Source of the DNA: an uncultured Polaribacter sp.
GTDB taxonomy: Bacteria; Bacteroidota; Bacteroidia; Flavobacteriales; Flavobacteriaceae
NCBI RefSeq assembly: GCF_947501385.1
Contig: NZ_CANMVP010000028.1
Location: 1-62,796, forward strand
Direction: 5' to 3'
DNA: 62,796 nucleotides
Both the position numbers and the translations under genes were made by a program. The notes beneath the pieces were generated by a model. It was given only the letters and a program-made list of their open reading frames with translations, was not told the DNA's origin and searched no databases. This document shows positions 59,862 to 62,796 of the stretch, piece after piece (the stretch's first letter is position 1; every line of letters starts with the position of its first letter).

Positions 59862-61097
59862 TTAAGATTGAAACACTTTTTGAATAACTTCAATACTTTC
59901 TGTAACAGAAGTTTCTTCGTCTTTTAAATGTTTTACAAACTGTGTGGTAATTTTTTGAATGAAACGTGAAGTTAAGATTTCTGCTTGATTTTCATCAAAA
60001 TTACTAATTTTCTTTTTTTGAAAATTAATTTCATCTTTTTTAATAATCTCTAAAGATTCCTTTAAAGCAGCAATTGCAGGTGTAAATCTTCTGTGATTTA
60101 ACCAACTATTAAATTCTTTTTTATGTGTTTCTATGATTTTTTCTGCAAACGGAACTTCTTTTAGACGAACAGCTAAAGTTTCATCCGTTATTTTAGAAAG
60201 TTCATCAACATTTACTAAAGAAACATCTTTAAAATCTGTAATATCTTTTGATACATTTTCTGGCATCGACAAATCTAAAATCAATAATTCTTTAGCATCA
60301 TCTATATGATTCTTAGTAATTGTTGGTTTTTCTGCACCTGTAGAAACAATTAAAACATCTGCTTTTTTAATTTCATCAGATAAATTTTCTATCACAGATT
60401 TTCGAATAGAAGCATGCTCTTTTACAAATTCAGTTGTTTTTTCTTCTGTTCTATTGATTAAGCAAACAGATTTGTTTTGAGTATATTCTGCTAAGTTTTT
60501 ACAAGTATGTTTTCCCATTTTACCCAAACCAAAAACTAAAATATTTTTAGAATTGTAGTCTGGTAAGTTTTTTATGATGTATTGAACCGCAGCATAGGAA
60601 ACTGAAGTAGTTCCTGAACTTAATTTTGTGTCGGTTTTAATTTTTTTGCTCGCTTGTAAAACACAGTTTACCAAACGCTCTATATAAGAATTAGTCGTTT
60701 TTAACTGTTGTGCCATCTTAAAAGATTGTCTTAGTTGACCAACAATTTCATAATCGCCTAAAATCTGACTTTCTAAACCTGTACCAATTCTAAATAAGTG
60801 ACTAATGGCATCTTGGTCTTTATAAACGTTAGAAATCGTATTAAACTCTTGCACTGTGCCTTCAGAAAAATCGCATAGTAATTCTATTAATAAACAAGGA
60901 CGATTTACAAAACCAAATATCTCTGTTCTGTTACAAGTTGAAATTATAAAAATAGAAGCAATGCCTTTTTCTTTAGCTGCATTTAAAAGTGCAGTCTGGT
61001 TTTCTTTAGAAACTGAGAATTTGCCACGCGTTTCTGCGTCGGCCTTTTTATAGCTAACTCCAATATTATAAAAATGTTCTTGTTGTAGTTCCTTCAT
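59862..61097 (-). CDS. hemA: Glutamyl-tRNA reductase
   Basis: The ATG at 61097 gives 411 residues (MKELQQEHFYNIGVSYKKAD). The longer frame to 61139 adds an unlikely hydrophobic leader. It reduces glutamyl-tRNA to glutamate-1-semialdehyde, the committed step of C5 heme synthesis. The nucleophile cysteine lies in IISTCNRTEIFGF. The NADPH site is in KNILVFGLGKMGKHTCKNLA, and GLESQILGDYEIVGQLRQSF is the conserved substrate-contact block. hemCD starts 10 bp after its stop, implying coupling. A TATTTTTG box on the minus strand (61123-61116) precedes the start by 18 bp. Confidence 0.95.
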   Translation of the reverse strand: MKELQQEHFYNIGVSYKKADAETRGKFSVSKENQTALLNAAKEKGIASIFIISTCNRTEIFGFVNRPCLLIELLCDFSEGTVQEFNTISNVYKDQDAISHLFRIGTGLESQILGDYEIVGQLRQSFKMAQQLKTTNSYIERLVNCVLQASKKIKTDTKLSSGTTSVSYAAVQYIIKNLPDYNSKNILVFGLGKMGKHTCKNLAEYTQNKSVCLINRTEEKTTEFVKEHASIRKSVIENLSDEIKKADVLIVSTGAEKPTITKNHIDDAKELLILDLSMPENVSKDITDFKDVSLVNVDELSKITDETLAVRLKEVPFAEKIIETHKKEFNSWLNHRRFTPAIAALKESLEIIKKDEINFQKKKISNFDENQAEILTSRFIQKITTQFVKHLKDEETSVTESIEVIQKVFQS

Positions 61098-61115
61098 AAA
61101 CGGTAAAAGATGTTG

Positions 61116-61123
61116 CAAAAATA
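61116..61123 (-). promoter_or_regulatory. -7 box upstream of hemA
   Basis: TATTTTTG on the minus strand, 18 bp before the ATG, fits TAnnTTTG. No TTG element is seen at the usual distance. Confidence 0.35.
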
Positions 61124-61218
61124 AAAACAACAAACACAAAAAAGTATCGCTTAAAGAACTTTTAATAACGTTCTATGTTTTTTAATGATATTTTTATCAA
61201 AAAACTTGTAAAAAACCT

Positions 61219-61226
61219 TATTTTTG
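61219..61226 (+). promoter_or_regulatory. -7 box upstream of the AraC-family gene
   Basis: TATTTTTG in the hemA-AraC divergent region, 76 bp before the ATG at 61303. It fits TAnnTTTG, with only a poorly spaced TTG upstream. Confidence 0.4.
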
Positions 61227-61302
61227 TAGCGTTTACGAGTAATAACATCATTTTAATATAGAATGATTCTAAATAAAAGGAATTTAAAAAATTCATTCAA
61301 TT

Positions 61303-62187
61303 ATGTTTAAAAATGTCGGAGAAAGTTCTTTTGATGAAATTACCTTAGAAAAAGGTTTTTATGTTCTTCATTTTCAGAATGAAAGCAAAAAGAAAATAAA
61401 TTTTGAACGAGAAATAGACAGCGCTTTTATTCAAATGCATTTCTGTTTGCGTGGTAGTTCTAAATTTTTATTCAACGACGGTTCTTATTCTTTTGATGTT
61501 TTAGACAACAGATCTATTTTATTATACAACCCGCAAAGAACATTACCCATTCATCTAGAAATTCAACCTAAAACCACATTGGTTTCGTTATTAATTTCTA
61601 TTGAGAAATTTCACTCGTTGTTTTCTAAAGAATCTGGGTACATTCCTTTTTTAAGTGATGAAAATAGCAATAAAAAATATTATGACGATACGGAAATAAA
61701 ACCTACTGTTTCTATTGTTTTACAGCAAATTATCAATTCTAATAGTAATAGTTCTATTCGGGAATTGTACGTAAAAGGTAAAACTTACGAATTGTTAAGT
61801 TTGCATTTTCAAAAAGAAGAAAGTGCTGCTGGTGAATATTGTCCTTTTTTGGTGGATGAACAAAATGTATTAAAAATTAGAAAAGCGAAAGAAATAATTA
61901 TTTCTAGAATGTCTGAACCCCCAAGTTTGCAAGAATTAGCAAACGAAATTGGTTTGAGTTTAAAAAAATTGAAAGAAGGTTTTAAACAAATTTATGGTGA
62001 TACTGTTTATAGTTTTTTGTTTGACTACAAAATGGAACATGCCCGTAAATTGTTAGAAAGCAATCAATTTAATGTAAATGAAGTTGGTTTGCAAGTCGGC
62101 TACAGTACAGCGAGTCATTTTATTGCTGCATTTAAGAAGAAATTTGGTACAACGCCTAAGAAATATGTAATGAGCTTGCAAGGTTAG
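61303..62187 (+). CDS. AraC-family transcriptional regulator divergent from hemA
   Basis: A 294-residue protein. The N-terminal cupin-like sensor domain (about 1-165) has FIQMHFCLRGSSKFLFNDGS and SILLYNPQRTLPIHLEI. The C-terminal double HTH of the AraC/XylS type (about 200-294) has EPPSLQELANEIGLSLKKLK, FDYKMEHARKLLESNQFNVN and EVGLQVGYSTASHFIAAFKK. It is transcribed away from hemA across a 205-bp shared region, so control of the heme operon is a natural proposal. In Flavobacteriaceae this neighbourhood recurs. No ligand is visible. Start chosen at the only ATG in range. Confidence 0.85.
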   Translation: MFKNVGESSFDEITLEKGFYVLHFQNESKKKINFEREIDSAFIQMHFCLRGSSKFLFNDGSYSFDVLDNRSILLYNPQRTLPIHLEIQPKTTLVSLLISIEKFHSLFSKESGYIPFLSDENSNKKYYDDTEIKPTVSIVLQQIINSNSNSSIRELYVKGKTYELLSLHFQKEESAAGEYCPFLVDEQNVLKIRKAKEIIISRMSEPPSLQELANEIGLSLKKLKEGFKQIYGDTVYSFLFDYKMEHARKLLESNQFNVNEVGLQVGYSTASHFIAAFKKKFGTTPKKYVMSLQG

Positions 62188-62211
62188 AAGTTAGAAGTTA
62201 GAAGTTAGAAA
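62183..62211. repeat. GTTAGAA tandem repeat over the AraC stop codon
   Basis: Four copies of GTTAGAA, the first containing the TAG stop codon of the AraC-family gene, run into the leader of the methyltransferase gene. Confidence 0.8.
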
Positions 62212-62219
62212 AAAATAAA

Positions 62220-62720
62220 TTGAAACAACTCACACATTTCGATATAGAAAATAAGCAACAACAATTTCCAATTACCATTGTTTGTGACGCCATTAGAACA
62301 CCAGAAAATATAGGAATGTGTTTCCGAATTTCTGAAAGCTTTGGTGTTGAAAAAATCTATTTCCATGAGAATTCACCTTCAACTGAAAATAGAATTGTTA
62401 AAAAAACTGCGAGAAATACAGTCAATCAAATTGAACATGCAGTTTATAGTGATTTTACGGAAATCATCAATAAATTAAAACAAGAAGAAAACACAATTAT
62501 AGGAATAGAAATTACTGATAAAAGTATCAATATTCAAGATTTCAATTTTAAAAATCATAAAAAAATCGTATTACTTTTAGGGAGTGAAAGAAACGGAATT
62601 GAAAATATTGATTTGGTAGATTATACCGTTGCAATACCTATGTTTGGCAGAAACTCTAGTATGAATGTGATACATAGTTTGGCAATTACACTGTATGAAA
62701 TTACAAATCAAATGAAATAG
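62220..62720 (+). CDS. TrmH/SpoU-family RNA 2'-O-methyltransferase
   Basis: A 166-residue SPOUT-class RNA methyltransferase. Motif 1 is CDAIRTPENIGMCFRISESF with the conserved Asn and Gly. The SAM-binding knot is in IVLLLGSERNGIENIDLVDY (motif 2) and the final motif 3 is IPMFGRNSSMNVIHSLAITL. The size fits the minimal catalytic domain without an N-terminal L30-like domain. The start is TTG (AATAAATTG), 33 bp after the AraC stop and separated by a tandem repeat. No other in-frame start gives a full motif 1. The target RNA is unknown, probably a tRNA or rRNA ribose. Confidence 0.88.
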   Translation: MKQLTHFDIENKQQQFPITIVCDAIRTPENIGMCFRISESFGVEKIYFHENSPSTENRIVKKTARNTVNQIEHAVYSDFTEIINKLKQEENTIIGIEITDKSINIQDFNFKNHKKIVLLLGSERNGIENIDLVDYTVAIPMFGRNSSMNVIHSLAITLYEITNQMK

Positions 62721-62796
62721 TTTGTCATCCTATGTTTGCAAAAGGATATGGATTAAAGTATTTATATTAGATAGATATTAATAAAAAGGAGAAAGA

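Overview
The window is AT-rich chromosomal DNA from a member of the Bacteroidota, most likely family Flavobacteriaceae and Polaribacter-like. Evidence: the CarboxypepD_reg/TonB-plug style, a type IX secretion (T9SS) C-terminal signal, menaquinone genes, a HemC-HemD fusion, TAnnTTTG promoter boxes and no strong Shine-Dalgarno sequences. Most of it is ordinary core genome. No rRNA, tRNA, CRISPR array or prophage was seen.

Left part (1-26.5 kb): a truncated exported protein, YebC, a membrane-anchored LuxR-type regulator and a vWA/plug protein. A long minus-strand block follows: menE, CPBP protease, menC, SRPBCC, menA, two PH-domain membrane proteins, a SPOR-like lipoprotein, two Fe-S (CCG/4Fe-4S) proteins, an MCE/MlaD protein and an amidase. 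LptD and RidA are divergent. gap-pfkA and a very large TamB-like protein come next. MenE carries two intergenic palindromic repeats read through in frame.

Middle (26.6-41.5 kb): tsaD and an LTA-synthase-like sulfatase, then an accessory zone. It holds a one-gene cassette-like unit, a group II intron 5' remnant, a 55-aa protein, a 1520-aa T9SS-exported PKD/beta-propeller protein, and a divergent hybrid histidine kinase/AraC regulator. Next is a graveyard of gene ends (TonB receptor, YifB/ComM, HigB) beside an intact HigA antitoxin, and an intradiol-dioxygenase-like gene that has lost its start codon. DUF2721, DUF1206 and VanX-like genes close the zone.

Right part (41.6-62.8 kb): pyruvate dehydrogenase E1 alpha and a two-lipoyl E2, a GNAT enzyme, DUF6263, a second E2, YceI and a porin-like protein. 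The minus-strand heme cluster hemA-hemCD-hemB-(YhcG-like nuclease)-hemL-(GxxExxY pseudogene)-hemE-(DUF6973-like)-hemF covers tetrapyrrole synthesis from glutamyl-tRNA to protoporphyrinogen. A divergent AraC regulator and a TrmH-type methyltransferase end the window.

Most notable: the hemF reading frame is fused in frame to a complete REP-associated tyrosine transposase (RAYT). Identical 27-bp palindromes in inverted orientation flank the transposase, one of them encoding the linker, and a decayed duplicate of the junction lies just upstream. The original hemF ATG is gone, so HemF must be made as a transposase fusion, from a TTG inside the repeat, or after processing.
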